Counted from the first letter of the stretch, positions 20,468-31,556 are shown. The stretch is 52,570 nt of DNA from an uncultured Gammaproteobacteria bacterium (GCA_943788005.1 CALSOP010000004.1:1-52570), one strand, 5' to 3'. Notes: generated by a model from the sequence alone, not told the origin. Translations and numbers: made by a program.

Positions 20468-21382
20468 CTAGAATAAATCTTCGATAGAAAGATAACGTTC
20501 CCCAGAGTCATAACTAAAAATTACAACGCGACTACCTGCTGCCATGTCATTCTCTTTTTGTTTTACGGCGGCTAATGTTGCGCCAGATGATATGCCCAAT
20601 AAAGATGCCTTCTGCCTTTGTGCATCGACGTGCCATATCAAAAGAGTCTTCTTCGGAGACTTGTATTGTTTCCATCAAGGATATCAACGTTTAGTACATC
20701 GGGAACAAACCCAGCGCCGATACCTTGCAATCGATGCAATCCTTTTTCACCGCCGCTAATGACGGGAGATTTTTCCGGCTCAACAGCAAAGACTTTTAAA
20801 TTCGAGAACTTTTCTTTTAATATCTCTGCGCAACCAGTGATGTGCCCCCCTGTGCCAACACCCGTAATCATATAATCGATCCCATCGGGGAAATCAGCCA
20901 AAATTTCCTGGGCGGTCGTTTCTCTATGAACTTGCGCATTTGCTGAATTTTCAAATTGTTGTGGCATCCAGCCATTTGGGGTTTCAGCAAGTAATTCTTT
21001 TGCCTTGGCGATAGTTCCACCCATTCCCAATTCTTTTGGTGTTAAAAACCAATTCTGCACCGAGCGCTTGCATATACTTACGCCGTTCAATTGACATGGA
21101 TTCTGGCATTGTCAGTATTAGACGGTAACCTTTTACTGCTGCTACGAGAGCTAGTCCTATACCGGTATTACCTGAGGTTGGTTCGATAATGACAGTATCT
21201 TTATTGATTAAACCTTTTGTTTCAGCATCTTCAATCATTGCCTTTGCAATACGATCTTTAATACTGCTGCAAGGGTTAAAACTTTCAACCTTCATCCATA
21301 CTTCAATGTCGTTACGAAAAAGATGATTTATGCGAACGTGAGGAGTGTTTCCGATAGTTTGAAGAATGTTGTCGTATTTCAT
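20468..21382 (-). CDS. cysK: Cysteine synthase (O-acetylserine sulfhydrylase), frameshifted
   Basis: This PLP enzyme joins O-acetylserine and sulfide to make cysteine. Visible are NTPHVRI, the PLP-lysine segment [22 protein letters not shown], the phosphate-binding GTGGHITG, and near the end [11 protein letters not shown] and [15 protein letters not shown] before the stop at 20468. The frame breaks near 21050 (a T run between AELV and LTPKELG) and at least twice near 20600-20690. I chose the ATG at 21382, with GGGAA upstream, over a TTG at 21394. Restored length is about 305 residues. CysM is less likely but not excluded. Confidence 0.88.
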
Positions 21383-21592
21383 GATATTTCCCAATGAATA
21401 ATCTGCGATGATTTTATATCTAATTACGCCTTTATATGAAGTAACATAGCCTTCTTTGCCAGATAATCATACAGTTCCTCATGATGTGACAAAATTATTT
21501 TATCTATCACGCTTTCATTACCGTTTGTTACAGAACGATGTTAATTTGATAATGTATTAATATACTGATTATTATTAAAAATAATTATTTTT

Positions 21593-22834
21593 ATGGCAAA
21601 AAATGGATCGTTCACAGGGAAAATAATTGATCGATACGAATTCCATGAATTAATCGGTACGGGCTCCTATGGTGAAGTTTATAAAGCCTTTGATAAACAA
21701 CTATTGAGAAATGTAGCTATAAAAGCAACAACGGCTGCTTTAAGCGAGCAATCTGGAGGAAAGGTACATATTGTTCGTGAAGCCAGGATACATGCCCGTG
21801 CGGAACATGCCAATATTGTCCCTATTTATGATGTATTAGATTACGAACAATCTGTTTTAATTGTTATGCGTCTGGTTATTGGTGAAGATCTGGACCGTAT
21901 GTTGAGCCGTGAAAGAGAGCCATTAAATATTGACGAATCTCTAAGAATTATGCACCAAGTATTATGGGGCATGGATTACGCTCATAGTAAAGGTATAGTG
22001 CATCTGGATTTGAAGCCAGGTAATATTCGGGTTTCACATGCCGGCGAAGCACTGATAATGGATTTTGGAATTGCTTCCATGCTAGAAGATCAAAATCTGC
22101 TGGAGAAAGTCGCTCACGGTACGCCGTCATACATGGCACCAGAACAGATTCAATGCACATATATGGATGCCAGATCAGACATCTATTCACTTGGTGTGAT
22201 TCTATATAAGATGGTCACAGGGCATCATCCATTTGGAGATGCTACAAATTTATCTGAACTACTTAGATGTCATGTTGAAGCAACTCCAGTCGCCCCTTCA
22301 CATTATATTCCAACATTGCCTAAAAAATTTGACGTAGCAATATTAAAAGCGTTGGAAAAGAAATCACGTGATCGATATCACTCATGTAGAGAATTCGCTT
22401 TTGCTTTGGAGTATTCTTCGAAAGAAAGTGAGCTACATGGTTTTGGTAATAAGGAGGTGCGCTGGAATCCCAGAGTTGCAATCTATCTCAAAGCTCGAAT
22501 TCATATGAGCGAATCCAAAGATTTTATTTCTGCGGAAACGATTAACTTATCCGCTAGTGGTGCAAATTTACGCGTTGCTTCAGACATACCAGTTGGTAGT
22601 AATATTGAACTGGAACTCTACCTTCCTGAAGATGATGAATATACCAAGATAAGTGCAAAATCGATTGTCTTATGGAAAGACAGCAAGCCTGATCTCGACA
22701 ATATTGAAATTGGTGTATGTATGAACGAAGTCAGAGATATTGACAGGCATAAGATCGGCATATTAGTGCGTGATATGTTATTAAGCGTTGAACAAGATGA
22801 TTTACCGAGTGAAAGAACCCAGACGTTTATGTAA
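21593..22834 (+). CDS. Ser/Thr protein kinase fused to a C-terminal PilZ domain
   Basis: The 413-residue protein has no membrane segment. Residues 15-280 are a Hanks-type kinase: glycine loop IGTGSYGEV (21-29), K44, E63, catalytic loop HLDLKPGN (137-144, with Leu where most have Arg, a non-RD kinase), DFG (157-159), GTPSYMAPE (176-184) and SDIYSLGV. Residues about 288-400 look like a PilZ domain (NPRVAIYLKARI, then NLSASGANLRV with the N-x-S-x-x-G motif, then IVLWKDSK). Kinase activity could thus respond to c-di-GMP. The FHA-cyclase at 11262 is a plausible downstream reader. The fusion is seen directly; regulation is inference. Confidence 0.87.
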   Translation: MAKNGSFTGKIIDRYEFHELIGTGSYGEVYKAFDKQLLRNVAIKATTAALSEQSGGKVHIVREARIHARAEHANIVPIYDVLDYEQSVLIVMRLVIGEDLDRMLSREREPLNIDESLRIMHQVLWGMDYAHSKGIVHLDLKPGNIRVSHAGEALIMDFGIASMLEDQNLLEKVAHGTPSYMAPEQIQCTYMDARSDIYSLGVILYKMVTGHHPFGDATNLSELLRCHVEATPVAPSHYIPTLPKKFDVAILKALEKKSRDRYHSCREFAFALEYSSKESELHGFGNKEVRWNPRVAIYLKARIHMSESKDFISAETINLSASGANLRVASDIPVGSNIELELYLPEDDEYTKISAKSIVLWKDSKPDLDNIEIGVCMNEVRDIDRHKIGILVRDMLLSVEQDDLPSERTQTFM

Positions 22835-23008
22835 TTCTATATAGAACATAAATATGGAATTTTAAGCTAGTGTTTAGCATTAACTAACATCTTACATTTG
22901 AATATATTTCAATTAGTTATGCGAGCTTAGGCTTAGACAAAACGCATAGACATTCACAAGCATTACTCATATGCTCATCCCCCGTTAAACAATTTAGAGA
23001 TAAATATA

Positions 23009-23503
23009 ATGGCGATAAAAGCAGGCGACAGGATCCCGGTAAGTTCATTTATGTGGATGGGACCGGATTCTGAGATTGATGTTCGTACGAGTACGAGTGA
23101 TGAAATCTTTAAGGGAAAAAAAGTAGCAGTATTTGGTTTGCCCGGCGCATATACACCAGTTTGCTCTGCGGATCATTTGCCAGGTTTTGTAAAAGTGGCT
23201 GATGCGTTACTTGAAAGGGGCGTAGATTCTGTAGTGTGTATTTCAATCAATGACCCATTTGTAATGGATGCCTGGGCAAAAGCGCAAGGTGTTGGCGACA
23301 ACATACAAATGCTTTGTGACCCAACAGCAGCGTTTACTAATGCAATCGGGCTGAGTCTGGATCTTGCTGACTTTGGGCTTGGCGTTCGATCAGAACGTTA
23401 TTCAATGATTGTTGATGACGGTGTTGTATCTACAGTCAATGTAGAAGAGAGTATTCTCGCGTGTGCTGCTAGTAGCGCTGATGCATTACTTGCTCAAGTT
23501 TAA
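23009..23503 (+). CDS. Peroxiredoxin of the Prx5/AHP1 type
   Basis: The 164-residue cytosolic thiol peroxidase has its peroxidatic cysteine at C52 in PGAYTPVCS, a variant of the usual PGAFTPTCS. The family pattern continues with HLPGF, SINDPFVMDAWAK, and DLADFGLGVRSERYSMIVDDG. It reduces hydrogen and alkyl peroxides. The thiol donor is unknown, and there is no fused glutaredoxin. It is monocistronic. Confidence 0.92.
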   Translation: MAIKAGDRIPVSSFMWMGPDSEIDVRTSTSDEIFKGKKVAVFGLPGAYTPVCSADHLPGFVKVADALLERGVDSVVCISINDPFVMDAWAKAQGVGDNIQMLCDPTAAFTNAIGLSLDLADFGLGVRSERYSMIVDDGVVSTVNVEESILACAASSADALLAQV

Positions 23504-23603
23504 ACAGTAATGAACAATATCGTCTAGGATTGTTTCTTTATAAGAACTGGTTTTCTGATATGTTAAAGATAATTACAATCAATAAAGCAGGATTGAATTG
23601 CTA

Positions 23604-23930
23604 ATGTATTCAAGAATTAAAACAGGCTTAATATTCTGCTTATTAGCTACGGGTTGTAGTGATTATCAAACAGGATATCAGGAGGGGTATGGGCATGGTT
23701 ACCAAGAAGCAAAGCACAATAGATGGATAGTGTTTGGACGCGGTGATTATCTGAGAGGCTATGATGCAGGTCAGGCTGAAAAATTCCAGGAAGAGTGGGT
23801 GTCTGAAGATGCGCTTGAATTAGGCGATGTCCCATTACGCTGTCGTGATATCAAAATAGAAGCGGATGCGTTAATGTTCTTGCCTGAAGAATATCGACGG
23901 ATTAGTACCGATACATATCAATTAAATTAA
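23604..23930 (+). CDS. Small lipoprotein of unknown function
   Basis: The 108-residue protein has a short signal peptide and lipobox LLATGC. The mature part begins with a Gly/Tyr-rich repeat-like stretch (YQTGYQEGYGHGYQEAK, later DYLRGYDAGQAE). I do not recognise a family. The ATG at 23604 gives a better signal peptide than the TTG at 23598. Its 3' end overlaps the convergent GNAT gene by nine bases. Confidence 0.65.
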   Translation: MYSRIKTGLIFCLLATGCSDYQTGYQEGYGHGYQEAKHNRWIVFGRGDYLRGYDAGQAEKFQEEWVSEDALELGDVPLRCRDIKIEADALMFLPEEYRRISTDTYQLN

Positions 23931-24347
23931 AGACTTACTCATCTTGCGATGTGGTATGCCCGCATCATCAAAAACATCGCTTTCTACCTTGAAACCCTGT
24001 TTTATATAAAATGCCATTGCATCGACTTGTGCATTCAGAGTGACACGTTGCATATTTTTTTCTTCGGCAATAGATAAGAGCTTTGCTAACATCGTAGTAC
24101 CAAGGCCTGATAAGCGGTAAGGTTTTAAAACAGCCATGCGGCCTATTTGACCTGTGTTTAGAAGACGTGCCGTAGCGACATATTGTCCTGCTGTTTTTAC
24201 CAAAAGGTGCACTGCATTAAGATCAGCGTCTTCCCACTCTAAATCTTCAGGGACATTCTGTTCTTCAATAAAAACCTTGGTGCGTATATCTCGTAAATGA
24301 GACTCCATGTCTTGCCATGATACTTGTAGTACTTCTACATCACTCAT
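23922..24347 (-). CDS. GNAT-family N-acetyltransferase
   Basis: The 141-residue single-domain protein has the acetyl-CoA binding motif in IGRMAVLKPYRLSGLGTTML (R-x-x-G-x-G/A-like), and the start VFIEEQNVPEDLEWED is typical of the ElaA/YjcF group. The substrate is unknown. The frame also opens at 24368, but the ATG at 24347 matches the family start. The gene overlaps the roxA-like gene upstream, so the two are probably co-transcribed. Confidence 0.85.
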   Translation of the reverse strand: MSDVEVLQVSWQDMESHLRDIRTKVFIEEQNVPEDLEWEDADLNAVHLLVKTAGQYVATARLLNTGQIGRMAVLKPYRLSGLGTTMLAKLLSIAEEKNMQRVTLNAQVDAMAFYIKQGFKVESDVFDDAGIPHRKMSKSLI

Positions 24348-25486
24348 CGAAATAAAAGCAGCCAGCACTATATAATGTATAGAGAAGATCTATCGTGAGC
24401 TCTTTATCGTTAAATCCATGTAATTCTGAGCAATCAAGACGGTGAGAGCTGCATAAGTATTGTATTAAGTTAAGCTGTGAAATTGACAATAATACGGATT
24501 GACCTGAATAGAATAACGTTACCGTGTCATTATTGTTGATATAAGAGAATCGAATATTACCGTAACGGTTTAAATGACTAGCTTGCTTCAGTGTTTTTCT
24601 AAAAGTAGATTCGTCCAGTAGATCATATTCTGGCTCAAGCTCATCAAGGTTGTTGGTTATAAAATGACCAAACCAATTAGCAAACTCAGTTTTATTAGAG
24701 ATAGCAGATAGCAACATATCCTGCAGTGACTGAATATCTTCAGGCTTAATCTCACCTGAAGCATCTTGTAGTTTCAGATCAGGATCAGTGTAAAAGGTGT
24801 CTTTTGCGTATTCATTAAAACTAACCGTATAGGCACTGAGTAATTCTTTCTGAGAAGGGGCCCGAAAACCAATGGAATAGGTGAGGCAGTTATCAAGCGC
24901 TATACCATGGTGAGCAACACCAGGCGGTAAATAGAGCATATCACCAGATTCTAAAATCCAGTCCTGTTGTGATTCAAACTTACTGATGATCTTTAGATCC
25001 AGACCTTCAATAAAATCATCTTCAGAATAATCGCCTTCATTAATATGCCAATGACGACGACCCTGTACCTGTAATAAAAAGACATCGTAATTATCCAGAT
25101 GCGGGCCAACACTCCCACCTTCCGGGGCAAAACTGACCATGACATCATCAACACGCCAATTAGGGATAAAGTTAAACTCATCCAGGAGTTGGCTAAGCTC
25201 AGGAAGATGATGATCAAGCGCTTGAACAAGCAAAGACCAGTGCGTCTGTGGCAGTGAAGTAAAATCTTCTTCCTCAAAAGGGCCCGTAGCGTAGCTCCCA
25301 TGGCCCCTCTGTGCCTTGTTCTTGAATGAGTCGAGACTCAATGCCTTCCTCACAAGCCAAACCAGCAAGTTCTTCTGGTGAGATAGGGGAAGTAATGTCA
25401 GGGAATGCCTGCCGGATTAACAGCGGCTTTTTCTGCCAATGTTTTTTTAAGAAGTCTGTTTGACTCAATTTGCCCAATATTTGCAT
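24340..25486 (-). CDS. roxA: RoxA/YcfD-type cupin, ribosomal protein uL16 arginine hydroxylase, one frameshift
   Basis: RoxA is a JmjC-type Fe(II)/2-oxoglutarate oxygenase that hydroxylates an arginine of ribosomal protein L16. The protein starts MQILGKLSQTDFLKKHWQKKPLLIRQAF, the standard family opening. It contains the iron-binding H-x-D in VGPHLDNYDVFLLQ and the distal histidine in LPPGVAHHGIAL, and has the C-terminal dimer and winged-helix region. One break at about 25280 (a four-base run in RYGPF-EEEDF; dropping one base restores the frame) separates 70 and about 310 residues, giving about 381 in all. A sequencing indel is the simplest cause. Confidence 0.88.
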
Positions 25487-25599
25487 GGCATGATTATGGC
25501 TTTAATTTTAAAAAGATAAAACACTTAGTGGGAAACCACCTTGATGATTACTAAAATAATGATGTTTAATAACAAGTAAAACATAACTAATAATAAAAA

Positions 25600-26733
25600 A
25601 TGAATTTCACGACCATATTTAGAATCAGTCATATTGCGCTGTTTGGCTGCTTGATTGGATATACACCTCTCGTAATGACTGAGGAACCTCAACATGAAAT
25701 CTGTTTCAATTTCACTATTATCACTAAACAAAATGATGATGTTTCAGAAGACGCTCAATATAAACAGCAGAAATTTCTGTTACATGAAGAGTTATCAAGA
25801 ACCCAATCAATTTTTGATAAAAACAAAGAGCAAAGCTGTCCTGAAATTAAATTTAAACAAGAAGCAATAAAGCACGTTACCTGGGAAGCAGCCCTTAACT
25901 TAAGTCAACCACTTGACCAAGGCTTCAATGAAAAAAACTCAGACTATAAAGATAGAAAGACAAAAGAACATCTCAATGAAATTGAGACAATCGCTACGAA
26001 AATTAAACAGAATCCAGGTCTAAAATACTATTCATTGCTAGCGTTGTCTCCGGGTCTTGCGATTGTTAATGCTAAAAGGACGCTTGCTGCGATGGATACC
26101 GAGCAGCAGAGATTAGGTGATAGCAACAGCTTACATGAATTAGAAAAGATACGCGTAAAAACGCAAGCATCAATACATATAATAAATAAAAAGCTGAATT
26201 ACTATGGCATTGAAAAGAAAAATGAACTCGTGAAGAGAGCTGAGGCGATGCTTAGAAAATATAAAGACATAGACCGTGCCAGTGCGAGTAGGTGGCAAGA
26301 AGGTGTTTTAACGCTATGGAATGATGTCGCAGCGCAAGATACATCGATCGAATTAAAAAAACTAATCCAGCACTATCATACACAAGGCAATAGTTGTTTA
26401 GACGTCTACGTCGTCCCTAAGGCTCATAGCCCCTCAAGAAATAGAGATGAGATTAAAAATAATAATGACTGGACTATTCGAGGTGGCGCAGCCTTATCTG
26501 AAAAACTATTTCCGAGAACGACAGCGGGAAGAGGGCACGTGATTATTCTAACGCAAGATGCACGTAAAACAGAAAGTCGTTTGGCGCATGAGCTAGGACA
26601 TTTATTGATTGATAAAGCGGATGCGCATTTTGGAAAAGAAGCTAAGGATTTGATGCACGAAAACAGTCTAGGAGGAAGTTACCTGGATGAAGAAGAGTGC
26701 AATAAAATTAAGGAAAATATTGTATCCTTTTAG
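25600..26733 (+). CDS. Exported putative metalloprotease with HELGH motif
   Basis: The 377-residue protein starts with a hydrophobic segment (about residues 7-26) that looks like a signal peptide or anchor. A long charged, partly coiled region follows, and then a short C-terminal zincin-like block: H330-E331-L-G-H334, H343 eight residues further on, and M352 shortly after. Spacing differs from the metzincin HExxHxxGxxH. I recognise no family. It could be a secreted peptidase or an inactive relative. The gene stands alone between roxA (divergent) and a small unknown gene. Confidence 0.65.
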   Translation: MNFTTIFRISHIALFGCLIGYTPLVMTEEPQHEICFNFTIITKQNDDVSEDAQYKQQKFLLHEELSRTQSIFDKNKEQSCPEIKFKQEAIKHVTWEAALNLSQPLDQGFNEKNSDYKDRKTKEHLNEIETIATKIKQNPGLKYYSLLALSPGLAIVNAKRTLAAMDTEQQRLGDSNSLHELEKIRVKTQASIHIINKKLNYYGIEKKNELVKRAEAMLRKYKDIDRASASRWQEGVLTLWNDVAAQDTSIELKKLIQHYHTQGNSCLDVYVVPKAHSPSRNRDEIKNNNDWTIRGGAALSEKLFPRTTAGRGHVIILTQDARKTESRLAHELGHLLIDKADAHFGKEAKDLMHENSLGGSYLDEEECNKIKENIVSF

Positions 26734-26793
26734 TCAAATTTTGCTATTTAAACTTCCTAGACTTTATGGCCATGGACGGTTTGTATGCTGCGG

Positions 26794-26807
26794 GCGCATG
26801 GATGCGC
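26794..26807. repeat. GCGCAT-GG-ATGCGC hairpin between convergent genes
   Basis: A perfect six-base stem with a two-base loop is flanked by GCTGC (26787-26791) and GCAGC (26812-26816), which could extend it across small bulges. It lies between the ends of two converging genes and has no T run, so it is at most a weak or Rho-assisted terminator. Confidence 0.4.
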
Positions 26808-26815
26808 AGAAGCAG

Positions 26816-27088
26816 CTACTTCTTAAACGAACGAGACTTCTTCAGTGCTGGATTAATCTCATCTAATTCAGATTGAACTTGCTCGCGGCTACAGTGATAG
26901 ATAATCTCTCTGCCTAGAACACTCCCAACATAAGCCTGCTCATTCTTGGTCGGCGTAAGATCACATTTCATACTATGAACACCTTCACCGATAACAACAG
27001 TGATTTGACTGGCGCGCTTATCAAATACGAGCACATCCATTGTTTGGCCACTTTCTGTATTCGAGACTGTAATCGTTTCGTTTTGCAT
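26816..27088 (-). CDS. Small protein of unknown function
   Basis: The 90-residue protein has no signal peptide or membrane segment. Its N-terminal half is beta-rich (ITVSNTESGQTMDVLVFDKRASQITVVIGEG) and its C-terminus is basic (ALKKSRSFKK). It contains two cysteines (MKCDL, YHCSRE). I do not recognise it. Codon use resembles its neighbours and the frame is clean, so it is probably real. Confidence 0.6.
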   Translation of the reverse strand: MQNETITVSNTESGQTMDVLVFDKRASQITVVIGEGVHSMKCDLTPTKNEQAYVGSVLGREIIYHCSREQVQSELDEINPALKKSRSFKK

Positions 27089-27224
27089 GACGATATGACG
27101 GATAGTAGTATGAAATATCGATAATATGGCAAATAAAGAATTCTGTCCTTATATTTTCGCTCAAAGTAATGGTTTGTAGTTATTCTTATTGAATTAAATA
27201 TCTAGTAACAGAGGAATGTAAATT

Positions 27225-27785
27225 ATGTGGTTGTTAATTCTTGGTCTTATGATGTGGACTTGCATCCACTTTATCCCTTCAGTTGCAAAATGCACAAGGG
27301 GATTAATCATAAGTAAAACTGGGATCGGGCCATACAAAGGCTTATTCGCAATATTGATTGTCACATCAGTAGTCCTGATCGTATTTGGCTGGCGAAGTAT
27401 AGAACCTGTCGATATTTATCTTCCACAAAGCTGGGGCAGACATGTTACGTTCCTCTTGGTGCTACTGACATTTATTTTATTTGTTGCTGCACGTAAAACA
27501 ACAAACATAAAACGATTCCTACGTCATCCACAATTAACCGGATTAGTACTGTGGAGTGTTGGTCACCTTCTAGCTAATGGCGATAACCGTTCATTAATAT
27601 TATTCAGCTGGCTTGGTGTTTGGGCGATTATGGAAATGATACTAATCAGTCGACGTGAGGGAGAATGGATAAAGCCTGAAGCCGTCTCAGTAAAGAAAGA
27701 TGTGATTACAGTAATTGGTGGCTGTGTAATTTATGCAATATTTTTAATGACACACCCTTATCTAACAGGAATCAAACTCATTTAA
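27225..27785 (+). CDS. nnrU: NnrU-family inner-membrane protein
   Basis: The 186-residue protein has five to six membrane helices. It carries the family hallmarks: N-terminal LGLMMWTCIHFIPS, KGLFAILIV, and HPQLTGLVLWSVGHLLANGDNRSLILF. NnrU was linked to nitrite and nitric oxide reduction in rhizobia and is related to isoprenoid isomerases of carotenoid metabolism; its biochemical role here is unclear. An SD (AGAGGAAT) precedes the ATG. No denitrification genes are nearby. Confidence 0.85.
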   Translation: MWLLILGLMMWTCIHFIPSVAKCTRGLIISKTGIGPYKGLFAILIVTSVVLIVFGWRSIEPVDIYLPQSWGRHVTFLLVLLTFILFVAARKTTNIKRFLRHPQLTGLVLWSVGHLLANGDNRSLILFSWLGVWAIMEMILISRREGEWIKPEAVSVKKDVITVIGGCVIYAIFLMTHPYLTGIKLI

Positions 27786-27832
27786 TTTCATAGATATCAT
27801 TGCATACATCTTAAGTCCAGAACCAAGCAACT

Positions 27833-30800
27833 TTATGTTTCTGGATCATATCCTAGGTTGGGGGCAAGCCATCTCTCGACTTGCTTTAAATCCATTCCTT
27901 TTCGATGTGTATAACTTTCGACTTGATCTTTATTGATCTTGCCCAAGCCAAAGTATCTTGAATTAGGATGCGAAAAATACCATCCCGATACTGCCGCTGT
28001 AGGATACATGGCGAATGATTCTGTTATTTCTATTCCCGTGTTCTCTTTAACTTTTAATAAATCCCAAAGCAAACCTTTCTCAGTATGATCCGGGCAAGCA
28101 GGATAGCCGGGGGCAGGGCGGATACCTTGGTAGGCTTCGCTGATTAGATCTTCATTACTAAGCACTTCATCTGAAGCATAGCCCCAGAATTCTTTTCTGA
28201 TACGTTCATGTAAACGTTCTGCAAAGGCTTCGGCGAGACGATCGGCCAATGCCTTTAACATGATTGCACTGTAGTCATCATGGTCGGCTTCAAAGGCTTT
28301 GACTCTATCTTCCATACCAAACCCAGTGGCAACAGCAAATGCACCGAAGTAGTCCTCGACTCCGCTTTCTTTAGGCGCAATAAAATCAGCCAATGCAAAA
28401 TTGGGTTGACCTGGTGGCTTTTGTGTTTGTTGTCTTAATGAATGAATAGTCGTTAATAAACCTTCGCGGCCATCATCGACATAGACATCAATATCATCAT
28501 GTCCTATTGAATTCGCAGGGAAGAGTCCGAAAACGCCTTTTGCTGAAAACCACTTTTCATTAACGATCTTTTCAAGCATTGCTTTCGCATCGTTAAATAA
28601 TCGGGTTGCTTCTTCTCCGACAACTTCATCGTTTAATATCCTTGGATATTTGCCTGCCAATTCCCATGCAATAAAGAACGGTGTCCAGTCGATGCCTGCG
28701 GCTAACTCATCTAAGGGGTAATCTTCTAAGACGGTAATGCCGAGTTGTTTAGGTTTTGTTGGCGTATAGTTACCCCAATCAATAGGTGTGCGATTTTCGC
28801 GCGCATCTACAATGCTTAGCCATTTTATCTTTTGTTGTTTACCTGCATGACGTTCTCGTATTGTGTCGTACTCTGCGCTGATCTCTTTAACAAAGTCAGC
28901 TTTCATGTCGGCACTGATCAATTTGGTCGAGACTCCTACTGCCCGCGATGCATCTTTTACATGTACGACAGGGTGGTCATAACCTAAATCTATTTTCACT
29001 GCGGTATGTGCTCGCGATGTAGTTGCGCCGCCAATCATTAAGGGCAAATTGAATTCTTGTCGTTGCATTTCTTTAGCAACATGAACCATTTCATCCAGCG
29101 ATGGTGTAATTAGTCCGCTCAAGCCAATGATGTCTGCATTATGTTCTTTTGCTGCATCTAATATCTTTTGTGCGGAAACCATGACGCCAAGGTCGAATAC
29201 TTCAAAGTTATTACATTGCAATACGACACCAACTATATTTTTACCAATATCGTGAACATCACCTTTAACGGTTGCCATAATTATCTTGCCGTTGCTTTGA
29301 ACTTCACCATCACCTTTTTCTTCTTCTATATAAGGAATTAAATAGGCGACTGCTTTTTTCATGACGCGTGCGCTCTTTACAACTTGCGGCAGAAACATCT
29401 TGCCCGCACCAAATAAATCGCCAACGATATTCATGCCATCCATTAATGGCCCTTCAATAACGTGTATTGGTTTATCTGCTTGTTGTCGCGCTTCTTCCGT
29501 ATCCTCTAAAACGTAATCGGCAATGCCTTTAACTAATGCATGTGCTAGTCGTTCTGCTACAGTGCCTTTACGCCATTCGAGATCAACTATCTTTTCTTTC
29601 GCAGCACCACCTTTAACTGTTTCAGAAAATTCAACCAGACGATCAGTGGCATCGTCTCGTCGATTTAATAAAACATCTTCAATATATTCCAGCAGGTCTT
29701 TTGGGATCTCATCATAAATACCGAGTTGTCCGGCATTAACAATCGCCATATCCATGCCAGACTGAATGCCGTGATAGAGGAAAGAAGCATGCATGGCTTC
29801 ACGCACCGGGTTATTGCCTCGGAATGAAAATGAAACATTACTTAGTCCACCACTGACTAAAGCATGGGGCAGGTGTTCTTTGATTAAACGTGTGGCCTCA
29901 AAGAAGGAGACCGCGTAGTTGTTGTGTTCCTCCATGCCTGTCGCCACGGTCAGGATATTCGGATCGAAGATGATGTCTTCCGGTGCAAATCCCAACCTTG
30001 TCGACCAATATGTCATAGGAACGTTTGCACAGTTCAAAACGGCGTTCGGTCGTGTCGGCTTGGCCCGACTTCATCGAAGGCCATGACCACGACAGCAGCG
30101 CCGTAACGTCTGACCAGTCTGGCGTGCTCGATGAATTTCTCTTCGCCTTCTTTCAGGCTGATCGAATTGACGATGCACATTTTCCCTGCACGCAACGCAG
30201 ACCGGCTTCGATGACACTCCATTTGGATGAGTCGATCATGATCGGGACGCGGCTGATATCCGGTTCAGAGGCGATCAGTTTCAGGAAGTCGGCCATTAAT
30301 TGCTCGGACTCGAGCATGCCTTCATCCATACAGATGTCGATTATCTGCGCGCCGTTCTCCACCTGTTGGCGCGCCACTTCCAGCGCCGCATCCAGGTCTT
30401 CATCTTCTTTGATCAATTTCAGGAATCGTAGGCGAGCCCGCGACGTTGGTCCGTTCACCCACATTCACGAAATTCACCTCCGGAGTGATATTGAAGGGCT
30501 CCAGTCCGCTGAGTCGCTGATGGACAGGGAAGTCTGGGTAAGTGTCCTCGGTGTAATGCTCAGCGACCGCCTTGGCCATGGCCTTGATGTGGGCTCGGTG
30601 AGGTGCCACAGCAACCCCCGACGATGTTCAGTAGTCCTGATGCATGCCCACTCCTGTATGTGCATCCGCCATAGGGTCGGCATCGAGGTCGTATTCGCCG
30701 AATTCATTCGGTAATCCAGCATTTGGATGAGCGCTAATATAGCACTGCGAAAAGCTAGAAAGTTCTTCAATATATTGACGTAAGTCATTGGGACCTAAGG

Positions 30801-31556
30801 CACAATTTAGTCCAACTGTAAGTGGTTTCGAGTGCCTCACCGAGTTCCAGAAGGCCTCGGTGGTTTGTCCCGTCAGCGTGCGTCCTGAGGCATCCGTAAT
30901 CGTCCCTGAGATCATGATCGGTCGGTTGACTGTCGTGGTCTTCGTAGATACTGATCGATTGCGAATAATGCGCTGCCTTGGCGTTCAGAGGTATCGAATA
31001 TCGTCTCGACCAGGATCAGATCGGCACCACCATCGATCAAGCCGCGTAATGCCTCGGTATAGGACTCGACCAGTTCTTCATAGGTGACATTTCGATAACC
31101 GGGGTTGTTTACGTCCGGCGATATCGAACAGGTGCGGTTTGTTGGCCCGAGAACGCCGGCGACAAACTTCAAACGCGGCCTGTCCGGGTTTTGCTCTTCG
31201 AATTCATCGGCGACAGAACGGGCGAGGGCAGCGCCGTCTTTGTTCAGCTCGTAGACCAGATCTTCCATCTGGTAATCGGCCATCGCGATGGAGGTCGAGT
31301 TGAAGGTATTGGTTTCAACGATATCCGCGCCAGCATCAAAATAGGCGCCATGGATGGCTTTTATGATATCGGGGCGTGTCAGTCGACAGGAGATCATTGT
31401 TCCCTTTTACAGTCACAGGGATGTTCGCTGAAGCGTTCACCACGATAATCGTCTTCTTCCAGTTGATAGGACTGTATCATCGTACCCATGGCGCCATCCA
31501 ACATCGAGGATGCGGTCTGCCATGAGTTGTTTAAGTTGTTCTGTTTTATCCGTCAT
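27833..31556 (-). CDS. metH: Cobalamin-dependent methionine synthase, N-terminal half frameshifted
   Basis: MetH transfers a methyl group from methyltetrahydrofolate to homocysteine via B12. Total length (about 1240 codons) is normal. The C-terminal 734 residues (27833-30037) are intact. They include the cobalamin-binding motif D-x-H-x-x-G in [14 protein letters not shown], then [13 protein letters not shown] and [13 protein letters not shown], and the SAM-binding reactivation domain ([12 protein letters not shown]). The N-terminal homocysteine and folate domains ([39 protein letters not shown]) are split by at least six frame breaks between 30010 and 31540, in a stretch that is also more GC-rich. 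The ATG at 31556 starts [16 protein letters not shown]. An SAH riboswitch lies upstream. Confidence 0.93.

Noticed and set aside
25525..25731. 68-codon minus-strand frame overlapping the start of the HELGH gene
   Set aside because: It covers the signal-peptide region of a longer gene on the other strand and has no recognisable features.
30025..30714. Long open frame of 229 codons on the plus strand inside metH
   Set aside because: It is antisense to well-matched MetH N-terminal sequence and has no family resemblance; the GC-rich stretch simply lacks stops.
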